A stretch of 64,000 nt of DNA from Exiguobacterium sp. s193 (GTDB lineage Bacteria; Bacillota; Bacilli; Exiguobacteriales; Exiguobacteriaceae): NCBI RefSeq assembly GCF_018618755.1, contig NZ_JACSMR010000008.1, positions 1 to 64,000 of the forward strand. The letters run 5' to 3'. The notes under the pieces are model-generated. The model was not told where the DNA came from. It searched no databases and saw only the letters and a list, made by a program, of their open reading frames with translations. Both the position numbers and the translations under genes were made by a program. This document shows, one piece after another, positions 16,401-25,210 of this stretch; the stretch's first letter is position 1; the number at the start of each line of letters is the position of its first letter.

Positions 16401-17864
16401 TTAACGGCTACGGAAATCTTGCTCCGGTATATTGAAGTAACGTGTTATGATTTGTCGTACTTTTTCTAAATCACGGTCTTCCGTCGAAATCATCTCGTCG
16501 TACCATGACTTTTCAAGTACTTGTTCTGTCTCCTTACTGACGACTTCTGTGTTCAGGATATGATGGTAGGGTCCCATTGCATCATCGAGGATGCGGAAGT
16601 GTTGGCTGATTGGTTCTTCTCCTGGAATGACCAACGTATAGGCGACTGTTTCGTGCTCGTCAAAATCACGGTCATTAGCTTTCGCGAACGGTTCGAAGAA
16701 GTCTGTTGCACCATGGACGAGCATCATCGGCTCATCGAACGTCGAGAGGTCTTGCTGCGTGTCCTGCTTGGCGATATTCGTCAGGTAAGCTCCGACGTCC
16801 TCCGGTGTGTGCTGCATGATCCGCTCGAGCCGTTCGGATAATGGCATCCCTTGATCCGTAATATGTGCCACGTTCTCGATATGTTCGATCATCTTGAGAG
16901 GCGATGCTTCCCGTTCAAGGACTTTTTCTTGTTCGAGCGAAGTGTGGATCTCGCGGATAAAATGACCGGATGTCTGATGGACTTCATGCAACAGATCTTC
17001 TTTATCGCGTAAGTCTTTCCCTTGTGTCCAACTGGCGAGGTACGATAACGAAAACTCATCTGTCGGAAAATCAAAATGAGCTGCAACCGTGTAGGCGACC
17101 ATCTCCGCTTGGAATTCCTTCTCGTGCGTATTCAACTCGATTCCACGCTCTTCGTTTCGTTCTGTGTTATGCAGATTCGCATGCGCGAGTTCATGAATCA
17201 TGACGGTAATATTCTCGATGTCCGAGTTCCGTGGATTCAAGGCAATCGCGTTTAGCTCTGGATAGAAGCATCCCTTCGCTGTACCAAGCTCATTCAACGG
17301 TTTATCAAGTAACGTCACGTCTTGTGTCTCAGCAATCCCGTTCAACGCACGGCGAAATGATTCTGCTTCACGAATTGAACCGTTCCGATGATACGAAGCA
17401 AACAGCTCGGAGACTTCGAGTCCCTTCTCACGGGCATCGGTCTGCGTGTACTCGAAGACGTGACCAATTTTATAGTACATCGCTTTCCGTGTCGGAAGAG
17501 CACCTTCCTTTGCGCGCTTTTGTTCTGTCTTCGTCGCATCCTTCCATGCCACCCAATCTGTCTCTCGTTTGATGAAGGTGACAGGGGAGGGGACGAAAAT
17601 CTTGATCCCTTTCTCTCCTTTTTGGACCTGGACGCCTTGCTTCTCCCAGTACGCATAGGAACCGACAGCACGTGCGCCTTGGAACTGTTCCTCGATCAAT
17701 AGCATGTTCCGCGTCGAGTAGCGATGGAACCGGCTCATGAAGTCGAGATGTTCCTTGATGCTCTCCTGACTGACGAAGTGAGAAGCGAGCTGCGTCTCCA
17801 TCTTGTCGGTCAACGCTTGTACTTCCTTTTGATAATCCTCACGTGTTTTCTTCTTATATGCCAT
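16401..17864 (-). CDS. ArdC-like antirestriction/ssDNA-binding protein with metallopeptidase motif
   Basis: This protein of about 487 residues has an N-terminal ArdC-type ssDNA-binding domain (residues about 10-130; RYSTRNMLLIEEQF, GSYAYWEKQGVQVQKGEKGIKIF) and a zinc-peptidase HELAH motif near residue 222. A long C-terminal region has acidic LPD-like segments. ArdC proteins enter the recipient with the transferred strand and protect it from restriction. I chose the ATG at 17864 because AAGGAGTG lies 7 nt upstream; a GTG start would overlap the ribosome site. It is the distal gene of the relaxase operon. Confidence 0.8.
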   Translation of the reverse strand: MAYKKKTREDYQKEVQALTDKMETQLASHFVSQESIKEHLDFMSRFHRYSTRNMLLIEEQFQGARAVGSYAYWEKQGVQVQKGEKGIKIFVPSPVTFIKRETDWVAWKDATKTEQKRAKEGALPTRKAMYYKIGHVFEYTQTDAREKGLEVSELFASYHRNGSIREAESFRRALNGIAETQDVTLLDKPLNELGTAKGCFYPELNAIALNPRNSDIENITVMIHELAHANLHNTERNEERGIELNTHEKEFQAEMVAYTVAAHFDFPTDEFSLSYLASWTQGKDLRDKEDLLHEVHQTSGHFIREIHTSLEQEKVLEREASPLKMIEHIENVAHITDQGMPLSERLERIMQHTPEDVGAYLTNIAKQDTQQDLSTFDEPMMLVHGATDFFEPFAKANDRDFDEHETVAYTLVIPGEEPISQHFRILDDAMGPYHHILNTEVVSKETEQVLEKSWYDEMISTEDRDLEKVRQIITRYFNIPEQDFRSR

Positions 17865-17869
17865 GTGTC

Positions 17870-18148
17870 TCACACTCCTTCATACGAAACGGGCGAATCA
17901 GCAGCACCTTCGAAATCTTCTAGTTCTTGCAGAACAATCGGATCGGCAACGAGTCGATCCAGTAGTAGATGACGACGATCACGTGACACCGGGAGTAATA
18001 ACAAAGGTTCTTCCTGCAAGAGTTGCAGTAACGCGTGTTCATCCTGTGAAATCGGAATATCATAGTGCGCTTGATGAATCATGACTGTGACACGTGTCGA
18101 ATGTAGCTCCAAAAACGTTGCGAGTGTGAAAGTTTCAAGTCGTCTCAT
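17870..18148 (-). CDS. Hypothetical protein of the relaxase operon
   Basis: This 92-residue protein (MRRLETFTLATFLELHSTRVTV...) overlaps the stop of the gene before it (ATGA) and has an AAAGGATG ribosome site. It is followed 5 bp later by the ArdC-like gene. Rich in leucine and acidic residues, it has no recognised domain. The tight coupling suggests a role in DNA processing or antirestriction. Confidence 0.6.
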   Translation of the reverse strand: MRRLETFTLATFLELHSTRVTVMIHQAHYDIPISQDEHALLQLLQEEPLLLLPVSRDRRHLLLDRLVADPIVLQELEDFEGAADSPVSYEGV

Positions 18149-18600
18149 TTGTGGATCATCCTTTCTTCATTTGAGTGCTTATGTTGCTTTCGCTGGTCGA
18201 TTCGTTTTTTGACAGCCGTCTCTGCCGTCTCGAGGAATGAGGGACGATATTCGGTCGTCGGAATGATATCCTCGATGCTCTCCGTCTGCATTAAGGCTTG
18301 TACGAGTTCGATCAATACCTGTGTTTGAAGGTCTGTTTGTTGGACGCTCTTTCGTAACGGGGAGAGACTTTTTGTGATCTGTTCTTCCCAGAATGGTGTC
18401 AACTCTTGCTCGATCTGTTTCGAGACGGAACGACTGATATAGTTCAAGTCCCATTGCTTTTTGATCATCTCTTGATAGTCGCGGATGATGTGATCGATTG
18501 CCTGACCGATCCCTGGCAACCGTTCTCTCTCCCGGTATTCCTCTAAAAATTCAGCGGTCACGGCACTCATCCTGATCCGGACTTGCTTCGTTTCCTCCAT
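18145..18600 (-). CDS. Putative relaxosome accessory protein
   Basis: This 151-residue protein begins MEETKQVRIRMSAVTAEFLEEYRERERLPGIGQAIDHIIRDY, which looks like a ribbon-helix-helix-type DNA-binding domain. A helical segment with coiled-coil character follows (about 55-110). It lies 11 bp after the relaxase gene, with an AAGGTG ribosome site. The likely role is at oriT or in relaxase recruitment; the specific family is not recognised. Confidence 0.55.
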   Translation of the reverse strand: MEETKQVRIRMSAVTAEFLEEYRERERLPGIGQAIDHIIRDYQEMIKKQWDLNYISRSVSKQIEQELTPFWEEQITKSLSPLRKSVQQTDLQTQVLIELVQALMQTESIEDIIPTTEYRPSFLETAETAVKKRIDQRKQHKHSNEERMIHK

Positions 18601-18611
18601 TGCCCGTCACC

Positions 18612-19772
18612 TTACCTTTCGTGTTGGACTTCCTGTTCCAGTTGTTCAAACGCACGCTGGTTCTTGATGTGGTCCCACTCATCATTCATGTGTCGTCCGA
18701 TTCGATAAAGCGTCTCTTGCATGATCCGTTCACGTCGAAAAGCAGACCGGATTCTTTGTTTGGGTGAGGATGCAACTGTCTTCGCAACCTTCTGAGGTGG
18801 CTTGGACGACTCACGCATTTCGCACAGGATGGCGTTTCCCATCCGTGTGTAGAGATCCTGTTCCTTCGTCTTGCGATAAGCCGATGCTTGGGATGCCGAT
18901 CCATAACTTCGTTCGTAGAATGCGACCTCGGTATCGAGTTGTTGTTTAAACGCGTTGTGCTCTTTCTCGAAGTAGGTCGCAAGATACGTGTCAGTAAATT
19001 GATTGAGTGAAGGACGCAGTTCGTGCATGCCGTTCATGTTGTAATACCACTGCCGCTTGTCGTCCGGTAATTGTTTCTGAATCGTTTTGTACTGCCGAAC
19101 GAGTTCCGGGTGTAAGATTCGATTCGAAGCGGACGTCGTCGAACGATTTCGTTTGTGTGCGAGCACTTCTTCCCGGATGAAGGTATTCAGTTTCTCTTGT
19201 TCACGTGTCCGGTCGGCAAGCGTATGGACGACTTGCGCCTTCATCTTCTCGATTGTTTTCGGTTTCCGTTTACCGCGTTCGCGTGGATGTATCGTCTCGA
19301 CTGTCGCGACATGGACATGGATGTTATCCGTGTTGTAATGAATCGCAGCAGTCCATGTCGCATGCAACATCTGTTCCTTTTCGATCATCAAAGCGGTGGC
19401 ATTGCGAGTTGCTTGCATCAAACGTTGTTCATCGATGTAACGATTTTCTTTGACACCGACTTCCTGTAACCACGCTTCATCGAATGAGATGACATCTTGC
19501 CAGAGGATGCTGCCGTTCTCCTGTGCTCGTCGGAAGACTTCACGCAATTGCTCTCGTTCAGTCGCACTCAATCGATCTTGCGTCGCTGTGAACAGACCGC
19601 TCGACTTTAGTTCATCCTCCATATAGTCATGGTAATTCTCGAATTGATGCGACCGTGCTTTCGTCTCCGGTCGGTCAATGTAATTGAGATACGTCGTATA
19701 GCGACGCGCTCGTCGGGTTGCTTGAGGGAGTTTGAACTTCGACTTGATGATGACACCGGGAACCTTAGTCAT
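18612..19772 (-). CDS. MobP2-family relaxase
   Basis: This 386-residue protein has the MobP2 layout. It begins PGVIIKSKFKLP and includes YTTYLNYIDRPETKAR (candidate catalytic tyrosines) and the HUH metal motif HYNTDNIHVHVATVE near residue 150. It nicks one strand at oriT and pilots it into the recipient. It overlaps the upstream ribbon-helix-helix gene by 8 bp and is followed by two small genes and the ArdC-like gene. The candidate oriT lies about 0.8 kb upstream. Confidence 0.85.
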   Translation of the reverse strand: MTKVPGVIIKSKFKLPQATRRARRYTTYLNYIDRPETKARSHQFENYHDYMEDELKSSGLFTATQDRLSATEREQLREVFRRAQENGSILWQDVISFDEAWLQEVGVKENRYIDEQRLMQATRNATALMIEKEQMLHATWTAAIHYNTDNIHVHVATVETIHPRERGKRKPKTIEKMKAQVVHTLADRTREQEKLNTFIREEVLAHKRNRSTTSASNRILHPELVRQYKTIQKQLPDDKRQWYYNMNGMHELRPSLNQFTDTYLATYFEKEHNAFKQQLDTEVAFYERSYGSASQASAYRKTKEQDLYTRMGNAILCEMRESSKPPQKVAKTVASSPKQRIRSAFRRERIMQETLYRIGRHMNDEWDHIKNQRAFEQLEQEVQHER

Positions 19773-20016
19773 CCTGCATCACCTCACGGAAGAGTTTGGT
19801 CAATTGTTCGAGTTCGGTTGCGCTACGCTTCAGGTGTAAGGTGTTCGCTTCGATCTGTCGTTCGAGGCGTGCTACTTGCGTCGACTGGACGCCGTCCGCG
19901 CACCAGGTAGTCAGTAATCCTTTCAATAATTCTTGTCGGGAACACCTCTGTTTCTCCGCCTGTTCGTCGAGTTGTTTGACGAGGATGGGGTCGATGTCGC
20001 GAATCAAGAGATTCAT
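19765..20016 (-). CDS. Ribbon-helix-helix relaxosome protein
   Basis: This 83-residue protein has an N-terminal ribbon-helix-helix pattern (MNLLIRDIDPILVKQLDEQAEKQRCSRQELLKGLL) and a C-terminal coiled coil. It is the first gene of the relaxase operon, with a GGAAGGAGG ribosome site. Proteins of this type bind near oriT, recruit the relaxase and autoregulate the operon. Confidence 0.7.
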   Translation of the reverse strand: MNLLIRDIDPILVKQLDEQAEKQRCSRQELLKGLLTTWCADGVQSTQVARLERQIEANTLHLKRSATELEQLTKLFREVMQDD

Positions 20017-20153
20017 CTGTCTTCCTCCTTCCTTTAGGAAAGTAAGTCTCGACGTTCTAAAAAATGAAAAGATTTCCGAACAATTGCTTCGTTCCTCCTG
20101 TCATTAGAAGTGAGAAAGGTGATACTACTCAGACGAGGAACGGAGGGAACTAC

Positions 20154-20291
20154 ATGCAGTCAATCATCGAACACAGTTACACATTCGGAGAAGCCTTGAT
20201 TGTCTCATTGATCATCGAACTTCTGAAAAACATGTATTCGAGAACGCGCACACGTGAATCTGATTCACCAAATATGAGTGACGTCCATTAA
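20154..20291 (+). CDS. Small plasmid protein, divergent from the relaxase operon
   Basis: This 45-residue protein (MQSIIEHSYTFGEALIVSLIIELLKN...) has an excellent ribosome site (CGGAGGG, ending 6 nt before the ATG) and one amphipathic or membrane-seeking helix. The good translation signal in a divergent position supports a real gene. The function is unknown; it could be a small regulator or a toxin-like membrane peptide. Confidence 0.5.
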   Translation: MQSIIEHSYTFGEALIVSLIIELLKNMYSRTRTRESDSPNMSDVH

Positions 20292-20389
20292 TCGAATAGA
20301 GATCAGATGAGAGTGAATTAAGAAAATTTTCCATTTGTTGAAACCTCGCTCTCCCAAATCATGTATAAGGATGAAAGGGGGAATTGAGG

Positions 20390-20482
20390 ATGACGGTTTG
20401 GGCACTCGCTTTGTTCGGATTAGCATGTAGCTTCGGTTCGTTTTATGTCATGTTTAAAGTATTTGAGACGTTTAAAAAATAA
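20390..20482 (+). CDS. 30-residue membrane peptide
   Basis: MTVWALALFGLACSFGSFYVMFKVFETFKK is preceded by AAAGGGGG and a second GAGG and followed by a good terminator. One transmembrane helix with a basic C-terminus is predicted. It is isolated between the relaxase promoter region and the candidate oriT. Confidence 0.45.
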   Translation: MTVWALALFGLACSFGSFYVMFKVFETFKK

Positions 20483-20497
20483 TCATGGAACGAATTC

Positions 20498-20523
20498 AAC
20501 GAGCTGCGATGCTCGTTTTTTTA
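20498..20523 (+). terminator. Terminator
   Basis: The stem AACGAGC pairs with GCTCGTT and is followed by a T run. Confidence 0.8.
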
Positions 20524-20605
20524 TTGAATCAAACAGAAAAAATGAGTGGTCTCCAACCAAAAATTTATAGACCATAGAAACAGAAGTGGACCTAAAACCG
20601 TGAAA

Positions 20606-20729
20606 AAGAGCATAAGGGGAAACTGCTATCACGGAGCGTGCTAGCCTAGGCGGAGCCTAGTGTTTCCCTGATATCATCAAAATCGCCAAAAGGTCACACC
20701 GCGTGCCACTAAAAACGGTATTTTGGCAC
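20606..20729 (-). other. Candidate oriT element, copy A
   Basis: A gene-free block lies between the relaxase and T4SS operons. It contains the hairpin CTAGGC-GGA-GCCTAG followed by TGTTTCCC and flanking short inverted repeats. A diverged but ungapped copy in opposite orientation occurs at about 39898-40025, with roughly three quarters of bases identical and long conserved words such as TAGTGGCA, CGATTTTGA, GGAAACACTA, CTAGCACGCT and CAGTTTCC. Conservation outside genes and the position beside the relaxase make oriT the best guess; a single-strand origin is an alternative. Confidence 0.5.
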
Positions 20730-20742
20730 GGCATGTGCCACC

Positions 20743-21582
20743 TTACCATTTCAGTTCACGTGCTTTAATGCGTAGCTGATCTTGTCTTTTTTCTTCTTGC
20801 GTGAGTTGTTTTTTCAATTCCGTTTGTCTTAACAGTGCGTCCTCTTTGTCCTGCTTCAGATTGAAGATCTCGTCCTCACGTTCGACTTGTTCATCGAGTG
20901 TCAGGTCGGGTAAGGTGGCTTGCTTCGTCTCGATATCCTGTTCGATTTGCTGGACGAGAGAAGCTTGTGCCAGCTGTTCGCGCTTCATTTTCTTGATCCG
21001 TTTTTGACTTTGCACGTGCTCGTCAGCGAGAAAAAGTTGCGCATAGTCGTCTGCTTGTTGAATAGAAAGTGATGTTTTCAAGACAAGTCGCTGATCCATA
21101 TAGAGTGATTCGCTGAGCGCCTCTTCTCGCTTCGTAGCACTCAGCTTCTCGAGTGACTGTTGAGGCTTAATCACATACAAGCGGAGGGCTAGCTGATAAA
21201 AGTCGCGAGGTACATTTTCGATTTCGAAGACATAGTTCTCATTCTGGTGATAGACGACTCGGACGCGCTGCTCATCCGTTGGTCGTTCCTTGTAGGCGAC
21301 GCGCGTGACAAGTTTCGTCGCGTAGTCTTGGGGCTGGTCGAACTGGAGGCGGACACGCATCTGTTTGTGCTCTTCATCATGAGACCAGTTGAGAAGCGTT
21401 ACGGTCTGTCCATTCGTCAACCGTTTTTCTTCACCGACTGGTGTTGCATTGATCGGTTGTTCCTCATCAAAGAAGAGGGAAGAGAAACCGAAAAACAGAA
21501 AACCGATTAAGAAAAACAGCCCTGTTCCGAGATACAACCGTGACCAATCACGGGTCAACGTCTTTCGTTTTCCTCTTCGCAT
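20743..21582 (-). CDS. Membrane-anchored coiled-coil conjugation protein
   Basis: This 279-residue protein has one N-terminal transmembrane helix (about 14-37), an extracytoplasmic beta-rich domain (about 50-160), and a long charged coiled coil at the C-terminus (about 185-279). It starts within one codon of the end of the VirB8-like gene and is the last gene of the T4SS operon. I do not recognise a family. Topology suggests a cell-wall-spanning stabiliser of the mating channel. Confidence 0.65.
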   Translation of the reverse strand: MRRGKRKTLTRDWSRLYLGTGLFFLIGFLFFGFSSLFFDEEQPINATPVGEEKRLTNGQTVTLLNWSHDEEHKQMRVRLQFDQPQDYATKLVTRVAYKERPTDEQRVRVVYHQNENYVFEIENVPRDFYQLALRLYVIKPQQSLEKLSATKREEALSESLYMDQRLVLKTSLSIQQADDYAQLFLADEHVQSQKRIKKMKREQLAQASLVQQIEQDIETKQATLPDLTLDEQVEREDEIFNLKQDKEDALLRQTELKKQLTQEEKRQDQLRIKARELKW

Positions 21583-22140
21583 TTAGACACCTCCTGATGA
21601 CTTGAGACTCTTCATTTGGTCGACGATGTAACGACTGTCTTGGTTTGTAAACGTCAGTTCGACCAGCTCATCGGATGTCTCTTCATAGCCGTTTGAATCA
21701 ATCGTCAACGTCCGTTTGAAGAGGACAAGGCAATGCTCCGGATTGTCACGGTTTGGAAAGACTTCGATGTCCGAGACTGAGGCAGTGAACTTGCTATCAC
21801 TTCCGCTACTTGCGAACAACGTCCGTTTGATTGAATCCGACATGTACTGGCTGGCCTGTCGCTTACGCGTCGGATAGGTCCCGTCTTTCCACGTGAATGC
21901 AAACGAGATGAAGCGTTCTGCATTCTTAGAAATGAACGACTGCTGCTCTGGCTCCTCTGCGTCAGTGACGACAGTTGAGTCTGGTACAATCATTTCTGGT
22001 GACGAATCCTTTCTGTGTTTTTCTGAAGTCATGTGTAGTCCATCTGATGCCGACGAACGGTATTGGTAGACGTTAGCACTGATTGAAAGTAGCAGACAGA
22101 ACAACACGAGCCACAAGAGATGACGACTCGTCAATGCCAT
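21583..22140 (-). CDS. VirB8/TcpC-like conjugation protein
   Basis: This 185-residue protein has an N-terminal membrane helix (about residues 8-28) and an extracytoplasmic domain with an NTF2-like pattern (FISFAFTWKDGTYPTRKRQASQYMSDSIKRTLF). That is the arrangement of VirB8-type T4SS scaffold proteins. AAGGAGG precedes the ATG at 22140; longer frames upstream overlap the preceding gene and lack a ribosome site. It lies immediately after the VirB1-like hydrolase. Confidence 0.6.
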   Translation of the reverse strand: MALTSRHLLWLVLFCLLLSISANVYQYRSSASDGLHMTSEKHRKDSSPEMIVPDSTVVTDAEEPEQQSFISKNAERFISFAFTWKDGTYPTRKRQASQYMSDSIKRTLFASSGSDSKFTASVSDIEVFPNRDNPEHCLVLFKRTLTIDSNGYEETSDELVELTFTNQDSRYIVDQMKSLKSSGGV

Positions 22141-22153
22141 GGTAGATTCCTCC

Positions 22154-23260
22154 TTATAGCGAAAACAGTGGCGCCGGATCGATGTGTCCGGACCAGTCGC
22201 TGGTCTTAAATTCGATGTGCAGATGATTTCCTGTCGAGCGACCGGTCGACCCACACATCCCGATTGCTTGTCCAGCTTCGATCTTTTGCCCCTTCTTAAC
22301 CTGGCGTGCAGAAAGATGCGCGTAGGCGGTAATCCAGTCGCCCTGTTTGATCTGAATCAACTGCCCATATGGTCCGCGTAAGCCGCTATAGGTGACGGTA
22401 CCGGAGCGGACAGCATGGACGCTATCCGTATCGTGGCAACTGAAATCGATGCCCGTATGAACGTCCGTCTTTCCGAAAACAATCCGGGATCCGAACCCCG
22501 ACGTCATCTGAAGCGGGATGTCGAGGGGGGCATGGAGTTTACCTTTGATCGGTCCCGTCTTACCTTCTGCTAGTACCGTCGGTGTCAGATACCGGAGGAC
22601 AGCATCGACATATTCGATGTCACCGTAACAGGCTTGATGCTCGATCGCGCTCGGACGATGGCACTGATAGATGCCGCTCTTCTTGACGCGTTGATACATC
22701 ATCTGTGAAAAGGAGATTGCAAGTTGTTTCGTATAGCGTCCGCCGTTCTCTTGAACATAATCGATGAAGCCACCTCCGAAGTTGTAACTCTGGAGCGTCA
22801 ACTTGACGTCCTCGTTCGCTCGCCGGAAGACCGACGCGAAGTGTTTCACTCCGTACTGAATGCTCTCATCAGGGGAGGTGATGCAGCCGATCCGTCCGCA
22901 CTTCGATTCACTCGCTTGCATCGGATCATTCCCGCGTCCGCCACTCTCCTGCATCATCAGGGCGAGTACGACGTTCGTCTGTCCCTCGAGTTGTTCCTTT
23001 TTCAATTCACGCGCGATTGCTTCCCGGTATTGGAGAACATCATCACTGACTTGCAGACTTGCGTCTGAGTAAGTGATTGACGTCTCCGTCGCCTGCTCAT
23101 TCTCGAGCCCGGTCAACGAATCGAGAATGCCTGCGACGATGATGATCAGAAGCAATAATAGTAGGGCGATACCAAGGGCGATCAGGCGATACTTTAAGGT
23201 CAAGAGTCGCCATTTCATCCGGACGGCGACACGTGCCGACTGCCGGACTGTACTCCACAT
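22154..23260 (-). CDS. VirB1/CwlT-like bifunctional cell-wall hydrolase
   Basis: This 368-residue protein has a membrane anchor (about 28-50), a lysozyme-like transglycosylase/muramidase domain (about 75-215; VLALMMQESGGRG, SYNFGGGFIDYV), and a C-terminal M23 endopeptidase with HTGIDF near residue 266 and HLHIE near 346. Such enzymes open the peptidoglycan locally for the Gram-positive mating channel. It starts at the stop codon of the VirB4-like gene and belongs to the T4SS operon. Confidence 0.85.
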   Translation of the reverse strand: MWSTVRQSARVAVRMKWRLLTLKYRLIALGIALLLLLLIIIVAGILDSLTGLENEQATETSITYSDASLQVSDDVLQYREAIARELKKEQLEGQTNVVLALMMQESGGRGNDPMQASESKCGRIGCITSPDESIQYGVKHFASVFRRANEDVKLTLQSYNFGGGFIDYVQENGGRYTKQLAISFSQMMYQRVKKSGIYQCHRPSAIEHQACYGDIEYVDAVLRYLTPTVLAEGKTGPIKGKLHAPLDIPLQMTSGFGSRIVFGKTDVHTGIDFSCHDTDSVHAVRSGTVTYSGLRGPYGQLIQIKQGDWITAYAHLSARQVKKGQKIEAGQAIGMCGSTGRSTGNHLHIEFKTSDWSGHIDPAPLFSL

Positions 23261-25203
23261 CAGGCACCACCTCCGAACAAAGTCAGCTCCTCAGGTGAGA
23301 CATCGACATCGAAAATCAGCGTCTTTACACCGGAGATGCTAAGCACGATGCGTCCGGTCTCGAGCGATGGAATCAACCGCGTCTCACTCGCGGTCAACTG
23401 TCCGTCGAAGACGGTCTGGATCGTCGGGATGCTCTCGGCATCCTGTTCGCCGATGAACTTATACTGTGTCAACTGGAACAGGGTCTTGACGTTTTCCGCG
23501 TTCTCCGACTTCGAACCGGTCGGAACAAAGTCCGTAATCAAATGCGAAGCGAAGAAGATGCCGCCGAAATATTTCCTTGCTTCGCGCATGAACTGTTGTA
23601 GGTATAGAATCGCGGGTTGGGCGATATCGCGTGTGTTGATCAGGTGATGTGCCTCATCAATGACAATCAGATACTTGAAGGCATCCTCGATTAATAGCTC
23701 GCCCTGGTTGTAGCTGCGGAGTTGTCCGGCACCGTTGAGGATCATCCCGTCCCACAGCATGTTCATCAGGTTGAAAACCTGTGCCTGAAAAATCTCGTCC
23801 TTCAAATTCGTTAGGTTACGTAGCGGGAACGAGACAATCGCTTCCTCATCGAACCGTTCGATTGAAGAGTGTCCGTCAAAGATGTTGCCGTAGTTGTGGA
23901 CGAGGTTCGTAATGGCGAGTTCGATGTTCTCGAGCCGTCTGACACGGTTCATACTGATGGTCTCGCGGATCGTCGTACGCGCAGCATCGATATACAATTC
24001 GGAACGGACAAGCGTTAAGAAGTCGGAAAAGACAGGATAGGCATTCGCTGGATGTGTCGTGATCGGCGCGTCACCGTCTTCATTCCAGAGTCCCTTCTCA
24101 AGATAGAGCTGCCGGAGCAGAATCTCGAACTCGTTCGCTTCTTCTTGCATGGCTGCCGGATTGATGTAGTGATAGAAGACAGCAATCTTCGACAGATGTT
24201 GCATGAACGAGAGCGCCTCATCCGCAGATCCGTCAGCATGCGTGACCGTCTTATAGACATGGAGCGGATTGATCCGTCCGGCGGAACCGTCGAGCGCAAT
24301 CTCTTTACCACCCAGTTGTCGTACGAGGTCGGAGAACTCACCGGTCACGTCCAAGATGCGGACGTGATTGCCTTTAATCGCTTGGTCGAGGACGGTCTTC
24401 TTGAGCAGCGTTGACTTCCCGGAGCCCATCTTCCCGATCATCAACGCGTTGTAGAACTTCCGTTGTTTGTCTTTATGGAACAAATCGAAGATGACACTCC
24501 CATTGGTGTCCGTCGTCCCGTAGTAAGTGCCGGTTGGGTCCTGTAGCGACGTGAAGTGGAACGGATAACCACCCGCAATCGAGAGCGACGGAATCTCTTT
24601 GCCGCGACGCCGGTTTGGTAGCTTTTGCTGTTGCTCGTAGCTCAGGAACAGGCTCTGCCATTCCCATTCCTGTTCGTTCAGGAAGACGGCAACGCGGAAA
24701 TTCCGTGCTTCGAGTTCCTCCATCACGTCCTGAACTTGTCGTTCAAGTGCCTCAAGCGTCTTCGCTTTGACGTAGAGTCGGAGATGCAAGTACTTCATCG
24801 TCTCGCCTTGCGTGATCTGTTCGTAGAGTTCGTTCAGTTCCTTATACGTCTCGCGCGCATCAATCCGGTCGACATTATCTTTCGCATTCTCGAAGCGCGT
24901 ATTCTGCTCGGCCATCGACTTATTGATCGTCCGGATCATCTCTCGCTTGTCCGCTGTCCCGATGTCGAGCGTCGTCAGGACACCGGGCAGGTTAAGGATT
25001 GGTTCGAGCCAGAAATTATAGACGGTCGACTGATACTTATAGACATGGAGGCAGGCGAGATAACCGTCACCGGTCCGGACATAGTTCGGTTCGAAGCGGA
25101 GTCCGCCTTGCGGTTGGATCGCTTGGACGAATGTCGGATTGTAGCCGTCCTGTTGTTTAATTGTCTCAGGATCTTGCTTCCGTAGAAAACGCGTACGCCA
25201 CAT
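23260..25203 (-). CDS. VirB4-like T4SS ATPase
   Basis: This 647-residue ATPase has Walker A GKMGSGKST near residue 254 and Walker B IVIDEAHH near 511 within a TraC/VirB4-like domain. It powers channel assembly and substrate transport at the inner membrane. I chose the ATG at 25203 because AAAGGAGTG lies about 10 nt upstream; a longer frame would run into the preceding gene. Its N-terminal accessory portion is probably supplied partly by the preceding 211-residue gene. Confidence 0.85.
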   Translation of the reverse strand: MWRTRFLRKQDPETIKQQDGYNPTFVQAIQPQGGLRFEPNYVRTGDGYLACLHVYKYQSTVYNFWLEPILNLPGVLTTLDIGTADKREMIRTINKSMAEQNTRFENAKDNVDRIDARETYKELNELYEQITQGETMKYLHLRLYVKAKTLEALERQVQDVMEELEARNFRVAVFLNEQEWEWQSLFLSYEQQQKLPNRRRGKEIPSLSIAGGYPFHFTSLQDPTGTYYGTTDTNGSVIFDLFHKDKQRKFYNALMIGKMGSGKSTLLKKTVLDQAIKGNHVRILDVTGEFSDLVRQLGGKEIALDGSAGRINPLHVYKTVTHADGSADEALSFMQHLSKIAVFYHYINPAAMQEEANEFEILLRQLYLEKGLWNEDGDAPITTHPANAYPVFSDFLTLVRSELYIDAARTTIRETISMNRVRRLENIELAITNLVHNYGNIFDGHSSIERFDEEAIVSFPLRNLTNLKDEIFQAQVFNLMNMLWDGMILNGAGQLRSYNQGELLIEDAFKYLIVIDEAHHLINTRDIAQPAILYLQQFMREARKYFGGIFFASHLITDFVPTGSKSENAENVKTLFQLTQYKFIGEQDAESIPTIQTVFDGQLTASETRLIPSLETGRIVLSISGVKTLIFDVDVSPEELTLFGGGA

Positions 25204-25210
25204 GATGCCA

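Noticed and set aside
24625-25185. 186-residue plus-strand open frame
   Set aside because: It is antisense to the VirB4-like gene, has no ribosome site, and arises from GC-rich codon bias.
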